This document shows positions 17,401 through 23,191 of a stretch of DNA of 27,712 nt, one piece after another; the stretch's first letter is position 1, and every line of letters starts with the position of its first letter. The notes beneath the pieces were generated by a model. The model ran no database searches and was not told the DNA's origin. It saw only the letters and a list, made by a program, of their open reading frames with translations. This DNA comes from an uncultured Kiritimatiellota bacterium (GTDB taxonomy: Bacteria; Verrucomicrobiota; Kiritimatiellia; RFP12; UBA1067). The position numbers were made by a program, and so were the translations under genes. The stretch lies in the NCBI GenBank assembly GCA_934675625.1, contig CAKURH010000050.1:1-27712 (forward strand), in the 5' to 3' direction.

Positions 17401-17622
17401 CTGAACGGACGAAACGGACAGTGCCGCATCCACCTGCTGAAGCATCACGGCCTCATCGGACAGTTTCCTGGCGGGCCGTGGGATACGGGCTATTCGGGGG
17501 TCGAGTTGCTGCCGGACGGCACGATCGTCTGCACGACGTACTCGCGCCATTTCGCCGACGACCGCCAGTCCAGCGTCGTCTCCACCCGCTTCAAGATCTC
17601 CGAGATCGACGCGAAGCGGTGA
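14428..17622 (+). CDS. secreted multidomain GH39-like / LamG / BNR (sialidase-like) enzyme
   Basis: This 1064-residue protein has a signal peptide (LGLLLAASLMCAARA). Residues about 25-500 are a GH39-like (clan GH-A) barrel with the acid/base glutamate E203 in YWEIWNEPDL and a candidate nucleophile E313 in ILNEWNY. Residues about 518-686 are a LamG domain, ending GRMAGARFWNRALTAPEVAR. Residues about 700-1064 are a six-bladed BNR/sialidase-like propeller with Asp boxes SDDGGRTW (about 760), SEDLGRSW (818), SKDGGRTY (879) and SHDEGRTW (932), and the family ending DTGYSGVELLPDGTIV. I see no FRIP motif, so GH33 sialidase activity is not proven. AAGGAGG sits close upstream of ATG 14428. It should act outside the cell on a composite glycan. 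Confidence 0.8.
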   Translation: MDIRLRHSLGLLLAASLMCAARAAEPAATATVTVDLRTTLGPIKPMHAVNNGPSPKKPAGDQVVGNFEEYKAARIPAARIHDAAFHAGYGGEHTVDISAIFPDFEADADDPKSYDFVCTDHYLDAIRRAGTEVFFRLGQKIEHGPKKYGVLPPKDFDKWARICEHVVRHYNEGWGWGADTAWTTQNVVWSNQFNIAYWEIWNEPDLDSSDTALPKNPRTWGGSVTNFFEFYEVTAKRLKGRFPELKVGGPAIAGDERWAARFLDYCRDRRVPLDFFSWHTYARAPGPVAAKAERMRKLLDARGFSRTESILNEWNYVKGWVNDFVYSLRVESGDLNLKCAAFIAATMVECQSRPVDMLMYYDARIGTSMNGLFAPVTCWPLKGYYPFYLWSKLMDCGTQVACTVTDAPGLRGVANAGGSEKRDHPVSGQYHATAARRADGSGAVLLVRYSDDDNTSEQGEVRLRFQGARVVDVRCLLTDLVRTCTEVPVDVEPDGTVRVRLLPNAFALVEFGGCGAGGDALAFTGETRQGVLVESPGGTAQSFACWVKAEGCGKGDRPYDRIVQTPSWHLHTVAAPDAVSSLTFGYTGKDGKIVSVGDIDPILFGEWQHVAVTYSADGFRIYLNGVGMGLPLTRNLPERLRPGFACLANSAVGGSRPLKGRMAGARFWNRALTAPEVARLAAVTPDGRAVKRPKTALPKADDLLPVVDISGDASRQTVIAEGTKDRYEGHPTTLLADDGRTMFCVWTTGHGGPCGPMARSDDGGRTWRRLDSILPPAYARTHANCPVLQKVKGPDGRTRYFVYSSKAREGRGLGVLMSEDLGRSWVERPCQPQLSAGMPPTGLMELKDGTVALFGQVFKDKARAKDRPTDDQAVWMAISKDGGRTYGEMRRVMEAASRNLCEPCCLRSPDGRSLLLLARENRHRGRSMMAFSHDEGRTWTTPADTPWALTGDRHEGVLLPDGRYVIAFRDQAVGSPTRGQYMAWVGTFDDLLNGRNGQCRIHLLKHHGLIGQFPGGPWDTGYSGVELLPDGTIVCTTYSRHFADDRQSSVVSTRFKISEIDAKR

Positions 17623-17639
17623 ACGGCCTTTGACAAGGC

Positions 17640-17683
17640 ATCTCGTGGGGACAGACCCCCAATCTCGTGGGGACAGACCCTAG
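17640..17683. repeat. two direct copies of a GGGGACAGACCC-type repeat
   Basis: ATCTCGTGGGGACAGACCC occurs twice in direct orientation within 17640-17683, just after the BNR operon. GGGGACAGACCC is a short palindrome-like motif that I associate with REP-type elements of REP-associated tyrosine transposases, though no transposase is seen nearby. That link is from memory, not demonstrated here. Confidence 0.65.
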
Positions 17684-17737
17684 ATTGACAACCTGAAAGT
17701 AAGCAAGAATGCGCCATTTTGCGCAAGTAACTCAGAA

Positions 17738-17765
17738 ATGAGAATCTTGTGCGGAAAATTCTCAT
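17738..17765. repeat. 8-bp perfect inverted repeat ATGAGAAT/ATTCTCAT
   Basis: ATGAGAAT (17738-17745) and ATTCTCAT (17758-17765) are separated by 12 bases. A smaller GCGC-CATTTT-GCGC hairpin lies at 17711-17724. The right arm runs into the half copy of the 39-bp element. There is no T-tract, so it is not a classical terminator on the + strand; the 199-bp gap 17623-17821 otherwise holds only the repeats and promoter listed here. Confidence 0.6.
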
Positions 17766-17814
17766 GTTCGCGAAAACGCAAAGTCGTCTTCGGCTCCATC
17801 GTTTTTGATATAAT
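17764..17814 (+). promoter_or_regulatory. half copy (left half) of the 39-bp element plus TATAAT, promoter of the small-gene module
   Basis: ATGTTCGCGAAAACGCAAAG plus T (17764-17784) matches the left half of the element; the GTGAACGCAGGG half is missing. TGATATAAT ends at 17814. The arm-to-hexamer distance is 43 bp instead of 52-53, a reduction close to one helical turn. The ATG at 17822 is seven bases after TATAAT. Confidence 0.65.
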
Positions 17815-17821
17815 ATGCGTC

Positions 17822-18163
17822 ATGAACAGTGTGCGAGATAGACGAGATGGGCGAGCGAGATCTCGTTCGCCTGAAAAGCGCGGCGCGCGAGGAGTCGAGA
17901 CGGCGACGCTTTCCAGTGAGGGCGCGTATACGCTGTTCTCGTTCGCCGACCATCGCCTCAAGTTCCGTGCGCCGAAGTGTCTGCGCCGTTACCTTGGCGT
18001 CAGGAAATGGGAAGACGGCTATCTGGAAGTCGATGCCGATTATGGGCGGGATGTTGGCGTTGTCGAGGAATACATCGACCTTCGCCCGGTGCTGAAATGC
18101 CTGATGATTGATTCGCGACGGTTTCTCTCGCCGATCAAGCGCGTGGAGGTTCGCTATGCCTGA
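17822..18163 (+). CDS. small hypothetical protein, first gene of a three-gene module
   Basis: This 113-residue protein is not recognised with confidence. The first 25 or so residues are arginine-rich and low in complexity. From about residue 30 it reads as a folded domain (AYTLFSFADHRLKFRAPKCL, then WEDGYLEVDADYG, then VEEYIDLRPVLKCLMIDSRR). ATG 17822 is chosen because TATAAT ends seven bases upstream, in the leaderless pattern seen elsewhere in this window. Its stop overlaps the next start by eight bases, which argues for translational coupling. Small coupled pairs of this kind are often toxin-antitoxin systems, but no known toxin fold is visible. Base composition is less GC-rich than in the flanking secreted enzymes, suggesting an inserted accessory module. 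Confidence 0.65.
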   Translation: MNSVRDRRDGRARSRSPEKRGARGVETATLSSEGAYTLFSFADHRLKFRAPKCLRRYLGVRKWEDGYLEVDADYGRDVGVVEEYIDLRPVLKCLMIDSRRFLSPIKRVEVRYA

Positions 18164-18380
18164 ATCGAAAGCCCGAAAGATTGCCGATGCCGCCGAAATG
18201 ATCGTTGGCGGCTATGCCATGTTGCGCCACAGGCAGGGCATTCGGATCGTCAACTTGAACTCGGGTCATGTTGCGCTCGTGTCAAGAGATTTCGAGATCG
18301 TTGCGACCGACATGGACGACATCGAGGCGGCGATTGCCGTGCGGCGCCTGAAAAGCAACTTTGAGTTCATGGCGGCTTGA
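18156..18380 (+). CDS. small hypothetical protein, second gene of the three-gene module
   Basis: This 74-residue protein begins MPESKARKIADAAEMIVGGY and continues with GIRIVNLNSGHVALV and DFEIVATDMDDIEAAIAVRR. The composition is that of a small globular alpha/beta protein; I do not recognise the family. GGAGG (18145-18149) six bases before the ATG gives good support for the start, which lies inside the end of the preceding gene. The next gene starts three bases after its stop. Overlap and spacing make the three genes one transcription unit. An antitoxin-like or partner role is conceivable but unproven. Confidence 0.7.
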   Translation: MPESKARKIADAAEMIVGGYAMLRHRQGIRIVNLNSGHVALVSRDFEIVATDMDDIEAAIAVRRLKSNFEFMAA

Positions 18381-18383
18381 GCA

Positions 18384-18665
18384 ATGCCTAAATACACGCA
18401 AGACAAGGTCTTCGGACATTACCTCTACTTCACCTCGTTTTGCACGGTCGAGGCCATGCACGTTCATGCAAGTGACAAGCGGATGACGGAACAGAAGTCC
18501 GCGAAGTTCTTTGTCCGAGCGGACGGCTCTTCCGTCCTGAGACGACGCGGCGACCTGACGAAAAGTCAGCAGGTTGGCATTCAAGCCTACATCAAGAAGA
18601 ATTACCTTGATATGTATGCGCTGTGGGCGACGATGTCCACAAACGGCTTTTTCGGCGGCAAGTAA
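18384..18665 (+). CDS. small DUF4160-like protein, third gene of the three-gene module
   Basis: This 93-residue protein has a short N-terminal aromatic strand (VFGHYLYFTSF), a histidine pair (MHVHASDK), a charged beta-hairpin (SAKFFVRADGS) and a C-terminal helix (QQVGIQAYIKKNYLDMYALW). That order, with an H-x-H and a closing 'I..N...W' helix, resembles DUF4160 proteins. These are often found beside DUF2442 partners and suspected to be toxin-antitoxin components. The resemblance is by eye and moderate. It follows the second gene by three bases. Its stop is 37 bp before copy 5 of the 39-bp element, so the module ends at the next operon's promoter. Confidence 0.65.
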   Translation: MPKYTQDKVFGHYLYFTSFCTVEAMHVHASDKRMTEQKSAKFFVRADGSSVLRRRGDLTKSQQVGIQAYIKKNYLDMYALWATMSTNGFFGGK

Positions 18666-18694
18666 TTCGTGAATCATCCGTAGGCGGCGAGTTG

Positions 18695-18762
18695 CCCTGC
18701 GGATGTTCACGAAAACGCAAAGTGATGATGTGAACGCAGGGGGTGGGGTAATATGGTAAAAT
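18695..18762 (+). promoter_or_regulatory. 39-bp regulatory element copy 5 plus -10 box, promoter of the passenger-protein/BNR operon
   Basis: The element is at 18703-18741 (ATGTTCACGAAAACGCAAAG ... TGTGAACGCAGGG), with TGGTAAAAT ending at 18762; arm-to-hexamer distance is 52 bp. GTTCAC (18705-18710) and GTGAAC (18730-18735) are perfectly complementary. Outer arms CCCTGC (18695-18700) and GCAGGG (18736-18741) extend the palindrome. The leader carries AAGGA (18781-18785) seven bases before ATG 18793, so the cassette includes the ribosome binding site. Confidence 0.75.
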
Positions 18763-18792
18763 GCGCGCCGAAACTTGAAAAAGGAAATCACC

Positions 18793-20865
18793 ATGACAAT
18801 CCGAACCTACCTTGTTGGCGTGACGCTCCTGATGGGGACGTCAGGCGTTCTGGCGGAACCTGCGAACCTGACGCTGACGGGCGGCGGCGAACCCGCCGTC
18901 TGGGACGTCGGCACGACCGCGAACTGGCTGAACGGTTCGTCTGAGCTGACGACGTTCGCCAACGGCGATGATGTGACAATCGGCGACGCGTTCACCGGTT
19001 CATCGCTGATGATGCAGGGGCGGCTCGCGCCGCGCCACGTCGTCTTTGACCTCGCCGAGGGGCGGACGCTGACGTGGGGGTGGGGCGCCGCCCAGAACAG
19101 CGTGATCGGCGGGCTGTCGTCCGAGACCGTCTCGCTGACGAAGAAGGGCAAGGGCACGCTGCTCGTCGCGGCGGACATGGGCGGGGCGTCGAAGCCGGTG
19201 GCGGCGAATTCGGGCGAGCGGGGGAATGCGTTCACCTGCTTGGCCGAGATTCTAGAGGGCGACGTGCGGCTGAAGAACCTCAACGTCTGGCAGTCGTTTG
19301 GCTCGCATGACGTCACGCATACCGTCCGCATCGCCGACGGCGCGTCGCTGACGTTCACCGAGCGCAACCAGGCGGGCACGCCGATGGACGGCAGCGCGCT
19401 GGACGTCGAACTGGCGGACGGCGCGGCGCTCGTCTTCCACACGAACTACACGGGCAGCGTGAACAACCTCATCAACAGCCTCCACGGCCTCACGTTCACG
19501 GAAAAGAGCGTCTTCCGCTACGGCGGCTACGCGAATAACCAGACGGCGCTCGTGGGCGGCCCGGCGTTCGCCTTTGTCGGCGGCGGCCTGCATTTCGCGG
19601 GCGACACGCCGCACGTCTTCTCGAAGGCCCGCTATACGCCCAACGCCGGGGCGGGTGACGCGTTCATCGCCTTGAGCGCGCGGAACCCGGTCACGTTCAC
19701 GGTGAACGACATCACGTCGGACGCGAGCGTGGACGCCGACGTCAACATGAATGCCTTCGTGTGGGGCACGAACGCGGTCGGGGCGACGGCGATTGCGCTC
19801 GTCAAGGATGGGCCCGGCACGGTGAAGTTCAGCTCGCTTGCCAGCGGGAACGGCAAGCCGTTCTATGGGGACATCGCCGTGGTCGAGGGCACGGCGGTCT
19901 TCGCCAAGCAGGCGCTTCTGCCCGTGGTGGCGGAAACGGGGCATGAGCGTCTCTCGACACTGGCCGTCTCGAACGGCGCCGTCCTCCGCTTCGAGAGCCG
20001 CAACGTCATGAACGGCGACCTCTCGCACAAGCCGCCGCTGCGCATCGTGATCGACCACGCCACGTTCGCGTTCGTGACGACCGACGCCAACGCCGGCCTC
20101 GCACGTGCGCGGGAATGGGTGTTCGACGACGCGGAACTGGTCGTCACGAACAAGGGCCTGAACGCCTCTGCGGGCGTGTGGGGTTTCCTCGACCGGGCGG
20201 AGTTCCGGGGCCGCAAGCCCTACGACTTCGCCGTCAATCCGAGCGTGAACGCGAACTGCCAGGTGCTGCATGTCGGCTGTGACCCCGCGACGGATCTCGT
20301 CGTCGACGACATCACGGGCGACAGCGCGGCGGACGTGACCTTCTCGATGCCGGTCTACGACACGGCAACCAACAACAACCTGACGGTGGCGAGCGGCTTC
20401 GTCAAGAAGGGGGAGGGGACGCTGGCGATCGCGAGCAAGACCAACCGGGTGTCCGGCGACATTCGCGTGGACGCGGGCACATTGCGCGTGGACGGCGTCC
20501 TGACGACGCCCGCGTCCGTCGCAATCGCGTCGGGCGGTTTCCTGGGCGGCACGGGGACGGTGGCGAACGTGACGCTTGCCGAGGGCGCGGGCTTCGCGAT
20601 CCGTCCGTCCGACAAGGGGCATCCGCTCGACATTCAGGGCGATCTCGCGCTGCCCGCGCAGGGCGTCATCGTCATGAACGCCGATGCGAAGGTCAAGAAG
20701 ATGAAGTTCGCCACGGTCTCCGGCACGATCACCGGCACAGACCTTTCGGGCTGGCAGGTCAGGCGTCCCGACGGCACGGTCGTCCGCTCGGGCGACGGGC
20801 TGTGGGTGCGCGGCAACAGCCTCTACGGCGGCGAACGCCAAGGGGTCGCCCTGGTCATTCGGTGA
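18793..20865 (+). CDS. secreted passenger-type beta-helix protein with PATR-like repeats
   Basis: This 690-residue protein has a signal peptide (MTIRTYLVGVTLLMGTSGVLAEP). ATG 18793 is preferred over an upstream in-frame TTG at 18775 because AAGGA lies seven bases before it and the signal peptide begins there. The body has repeated beta-strand motifs of the autotransporter-associated repeat type: LTKKGKGTLLVAADM (about 115-129), VKDGPGTVKFSS with GDIAVVEGTAVF (about 336-371), and KKGEGTLAIAS then SGDIRVDAGTLRVDGVL (about 537-570). A GGTGTV-type capping strand follows. No C-terminal outer-membrane beta-barrel follows these repeats. It ends GVALVIR, almost the same tail as the LamG protein at 11215-14406. 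The likely role is a cell-surface scaffold or adhesin; the next gene is 29 bp downstream in the same operon. Confidence 0.75.
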   Translation: MTIRTYLVGVTLLMGTSGVLAEPANLTLTGGGEPAVWDVGTTANWLNGSSELTTFANGDDVTIGDAFTGSSLMMQGRLAPRHVVFDLAEGRTLTWGWGAAQNSVIGGLSSETVSLTKKGKGTLLVAADMGGASKPVAANSGERGNAFTCLAEILEGDVRLKNLNVWQSFGSHDVTHTVRIADGASLTFTERNQAGTPMDGSALDVELADGAALVFHTNYTGSVNNLINSLHGLTFTEKSVFRYGGYANNQTALVGGPAFAFVGGGLHFAGDTPHVFSKARYTPNAGAGDAFIALSARNPVTFTVNDITSDASVDADVNMNAFVWGTNAVGATAIALVKDGPGTVKFSSLASGNGKPFYGDIAVVEGTAVFAKQALLPVVAETGHERLSTLAVSNGAVLRFESRNVMNGDLSHKPPLRIVIDHATFAFVTTDANAGLARAREWVFDDAELVVTNKGLNASAGVWGFLDRAEFRGRKPYDFAVNPSVNANCQVLHVGCDPATDLVVDDITGDSAADVTFSMPVYDTATNNNLTVASGFVKKGEGTLAIASKTNRVSGDIRVDAGTLRVDGVLTTPASVAIASGGFLGGTGTVANVTLAEGAGFAIRPSDKGHPLDIQGDLALPAQGVIVMNADAKVKKMKFATVSGTITGTDLSGWQVRRPDGTVVRSGDGLWVRGNSLYGGERQGVALVIR

Positions 20866-20894
20866 GCGCCGGGAATCGCGGGAGGAGGCTTCGG

Positions 20895-23120
20895 ATGAAA
20901 TCTGTGTTTGCGTGTGCGGTCGCCGTCTGGGCGGGGGCGCTAGTCGCCGAGCCGTATCGGGCTTACCTCGACGTCAAGGGCGAGGGGTCGTGTGGCGCCG
21001 TTCTCATCGACCATGCGGACGACGGCATCCTGTGCGGCATCAAGGGCTGGTATCGCCGCAGCGACGACGGCGGCCGCACGTGGCGGAAGCTCTACAAGTA
21101 CACCAAGGGCGCCAGCACGAATCTCCTGCGCCTGCGCGACGGGCGGCTCATGAGCATCGTCGGCGAGCCGTGTGCGAACATCTACTCGAACCGGCTTCAG
21201 GCCTGCAACTTCTACGCCTGTTTCTCGTCCGACGAAGGGCGGACGTGGGACGTGAAGAACCGCGTGCCGCTTTCGACGGACAACCGTCGCCTCTACCTGA
21301 TGAACGACCGCGTGATGCGGCTGTCGTCGGGACGCATCCTCGTGGCGTTCTCGCTTCATCCGAACGAACTGCTCAAGGATCTGAAGAACTTCGAGAACGT
21401 CGGCTGGGTGAATGCGTTCTACTCGGACGACGAGGGCGCGACCTGGCATGAGGGTCGGCGGCGTCCGACGACGGTTGCGGATCAGATGTGCGAGCCGAAC
21501 GTATTTGAGAAGAGGGACGGCACGCTCGTCATGCTCGCGCGCACGGGGAAGGGCTACCTTTACCGCTGCGAGTCGACGGATGGCGGCGAATCGTGGGGCG
21601 TCGAGCGTCCGACGACGCTGCGCTCGGCGTGCGCGCCGTTCTACCTGAAGAAAGACCCGTTCACGGGCTGGGTGTTCGTGGCGTGGGACAACTCCTTCCC
21701 CGCGCCGGTGCACCAGTATCCGCGCGCGCCGTTGAGCCTCGCCGTGTCGCGGGACGAGGGCGAGACGTGGGAGTTCGTCTGCGACATCGAGAACGATCCG
21801 ATGAGCAGCTACGGCTATCCGACCATCCACTTTACGAAAGAGTCGGTGATGGTCGCCTATTACGAGGAACTGGGCTTCCGGGCGTTCAACGCGCGCGAGC
21901 AGCGGTGCAAGCTGACGATCTACGACCGCCGCGAGCTGACGGTCGAGAAGATCACGCGCGAACCACTCGCCCGTTCGGCGGCGGTGCCCGTGATCGGAAG
22001 GCCGGAGGCCGACGCGGCGTTCTACGCGCACGCGAACCGACGCCAGGAGGGCGTCCCGTCGGTCGCCGTCGACCCGAAGACCGGGCGGCTCTGGGTGACG
22101 TGGTACGGCGGCGTCTCCAACAGCGAGGACAGCAACAACTATGTCGTGCTGGCGACGAGCGCGGACAAGGGGCGCACCTGGAAGGAAGTCCTCGCCTACG
22201 ACCCGGACGGACGGGGGCCGTGGCGCGCGTTCGACTGCGAGATCTGGGTGTCGCCGGACGGAAAGCTGCGCTGGTTCTGGACGGAGCGCAAGGTGAAGCT
22301 GCGCGGCACGCTGGGCGGCAAGGACACGCCGGAGAAACTGGCCGTCTACGCCGGGCACAGCGACGCGGAGGCCATCAAGACCGGCCGCCTGATGATGCTG
22401 ACGCTCGCGGCCGACCGCGAGCCGACGGCGCCGTTCGGCTCGCCGCAGGAGATTGGGCCGGGCGTCATGATGTGCAAGCCGATCGTCGCGGCGAACGGCG
22501 ACTGGGTGCTGCCGGTCTCGCGGTGGCATGAGGAGGAGAGCGCCCGGCTCGTCATCTCCTCGGACGGCGGGCGGACGTTTTCGCGTCCCGAACACGGCGC
22601 GTCGATTCCGGCGCAGTTCCGCACGTTCGACGAGCACAGCGTCGTCGAGATGAAGGACGGGACGTTTCGGATCTGGGCGCGGGCGAAAGGGGGCTGCCGG
22701 ACGGCGGCGACGCATGACGGCGGCCAGACATGGACGGCAATCGAGCCGGCCACGTTCGGCTTCCCCTCGACGCGGACGACTGTCCGCCGCCTGAAGAGCG
22801 GGGCCATTCTGTTGGTCAAGCACGGCGCGGACATCCGGAGCAACGGGGGCGGACGGCGCTGCCTGACGGCGTTCGTGTCGGACGACGAGGCGCGGACGTG
22901 GAAGGGCGGACTCGTCCTCGACCCGCGCAAGGGCGGCTCCTACTGCGATGTCGACCAGTCGCCGGACGGCACGATCCATGCCGTGTGGGACTTCGACCGG
23001 ACGGGGCGGCGGGAGATTCTCTACGCCCGCTTCACAGAGGAGGACGTCCGTCGGGGTTGGGGCGCGGCCAAGGACTTCGCCACGCAGGTTCTCGTTTCCT
23101 CCGGGCAGAAGGCGCGATAA
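20895..23120 (+). CDS. secreted protein with two tandem BNR/sialidase-like domains
   Basis: This protein of about 741 residues has a signal peptide (MKSVFACAVAVWAGALVAEP). The start is fixed by GGAGGAGG six bases before ATG 20895. The first propeller (about 20-365) has five Asp boxes: SDDGGRTW (near 56), SSDEGRTW (111), SDDEGATW (176), STDGGESW (227) and SRDEGETW (285). The second (about 375-741) has SADKGRTW (421), SSDGGRTF (555), THDGGQTW (606) and a degenerate SDDEARTW (662). Between them are WVTWYGGVSNSEDSNNY and FDEHSVVEMKDGTFRIWARA, typical of exo-alpha-sialidase-like families. Each half alone is about the size of a full BNR domain, so this is a fusion of two different propellers rather than a recent duplication. 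Sialidase activity is likely by context but not proven; I cannot place the arginine triad with certainty. Confidence 0.8.
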   Translation: MKSVFACAVAVWAGALVAEPYRAYLDVKGEGSCGAVLIDHADDGILCGIKGWYRRSDDGGRTWRKLYKYTKGASTNLLRLRDGRLMSIVGEPCANIYSNRLQACNFYACFSSDEGRTWDVKNRVPLSTDNRRLYLMNDRVMRLSSGRILVAFSLHPNELLKDLKNFENVGWVNAFYSDDEGATWHEGRRRPTTVADQMCEPNVFEKRDGTLVMLARTGKGYLYRCESTDGGESWGVERPTTLRSACAPFYLKKDPFTGWVFVAWDNSFPAPVHQYPRAPLSLAVSRDEGETWEFVCDIENDPMSSYGYPTIHFTKESVMVAYYEELGFRAFNAREQRCKLTIYDRRELTVEKITREPLARSAAVPVIGRPEADAAFYAHANRRQEGVPSVAVDPKTGRLWVTWYGGVSNSEDSNNYVVLATSADKGRTWKEVLAYDPDGRGPWRAFDCEIWVSPDGKLRWFWTERKVKLRGTLGGKDTPEKLAVYAGHSDAEAIKTGRLMMLTLAADREPTAPFGSPQEIGPGVMMCKPIVAANGDWVLPVSRWHEEESARLVISSDGGRTFSRPEHGASIPAQFRTFDEHSVVEMKDGTFRIWARAKGGCRTAATHDGGQTWTAIEPATFGFPSTRTTVRRLKSGAILLVKHGADIRSNGGGRRCLTAFVSDDEARTWKGGLVLDPRKGGSYCDVDQSPDGTIHAVWDFDRTGRREILYARFTEEDVRRGWGAAKDFATQVLVSSGQKAR

Positions 23121-23137
23121 GGCTGAAGGCTTTGGCG

Positions 23138-23185
23138 CGTTATGGCCGTCACGTCATTGACGTGACGGCCATAACGTGATACACT
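23138..23185 (+). promoter_or_regulatory. perfect 19-bp palindromic operator overlapping a -35/-10 promoter
   Basis: CGTTATGGCCGTCACGTCA (23138-23156) is followed by one base and its exact reverse complement (23158-23176). The -35 hexamer TTGACG (23157-23162) lies at the centre, with a 17-bp spacer to the -10 TACACT (23180-23185), six bases before ATG 23192. The right arm fills most of the -35 to -10 spacer, so a dimeric repressor bound there should block RNA polymerase. No T-tract follows, which argues against a simple terminator for the upstream operon. Confidence 0.75.
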
Positions 23186-23191
23186 ACGCGC

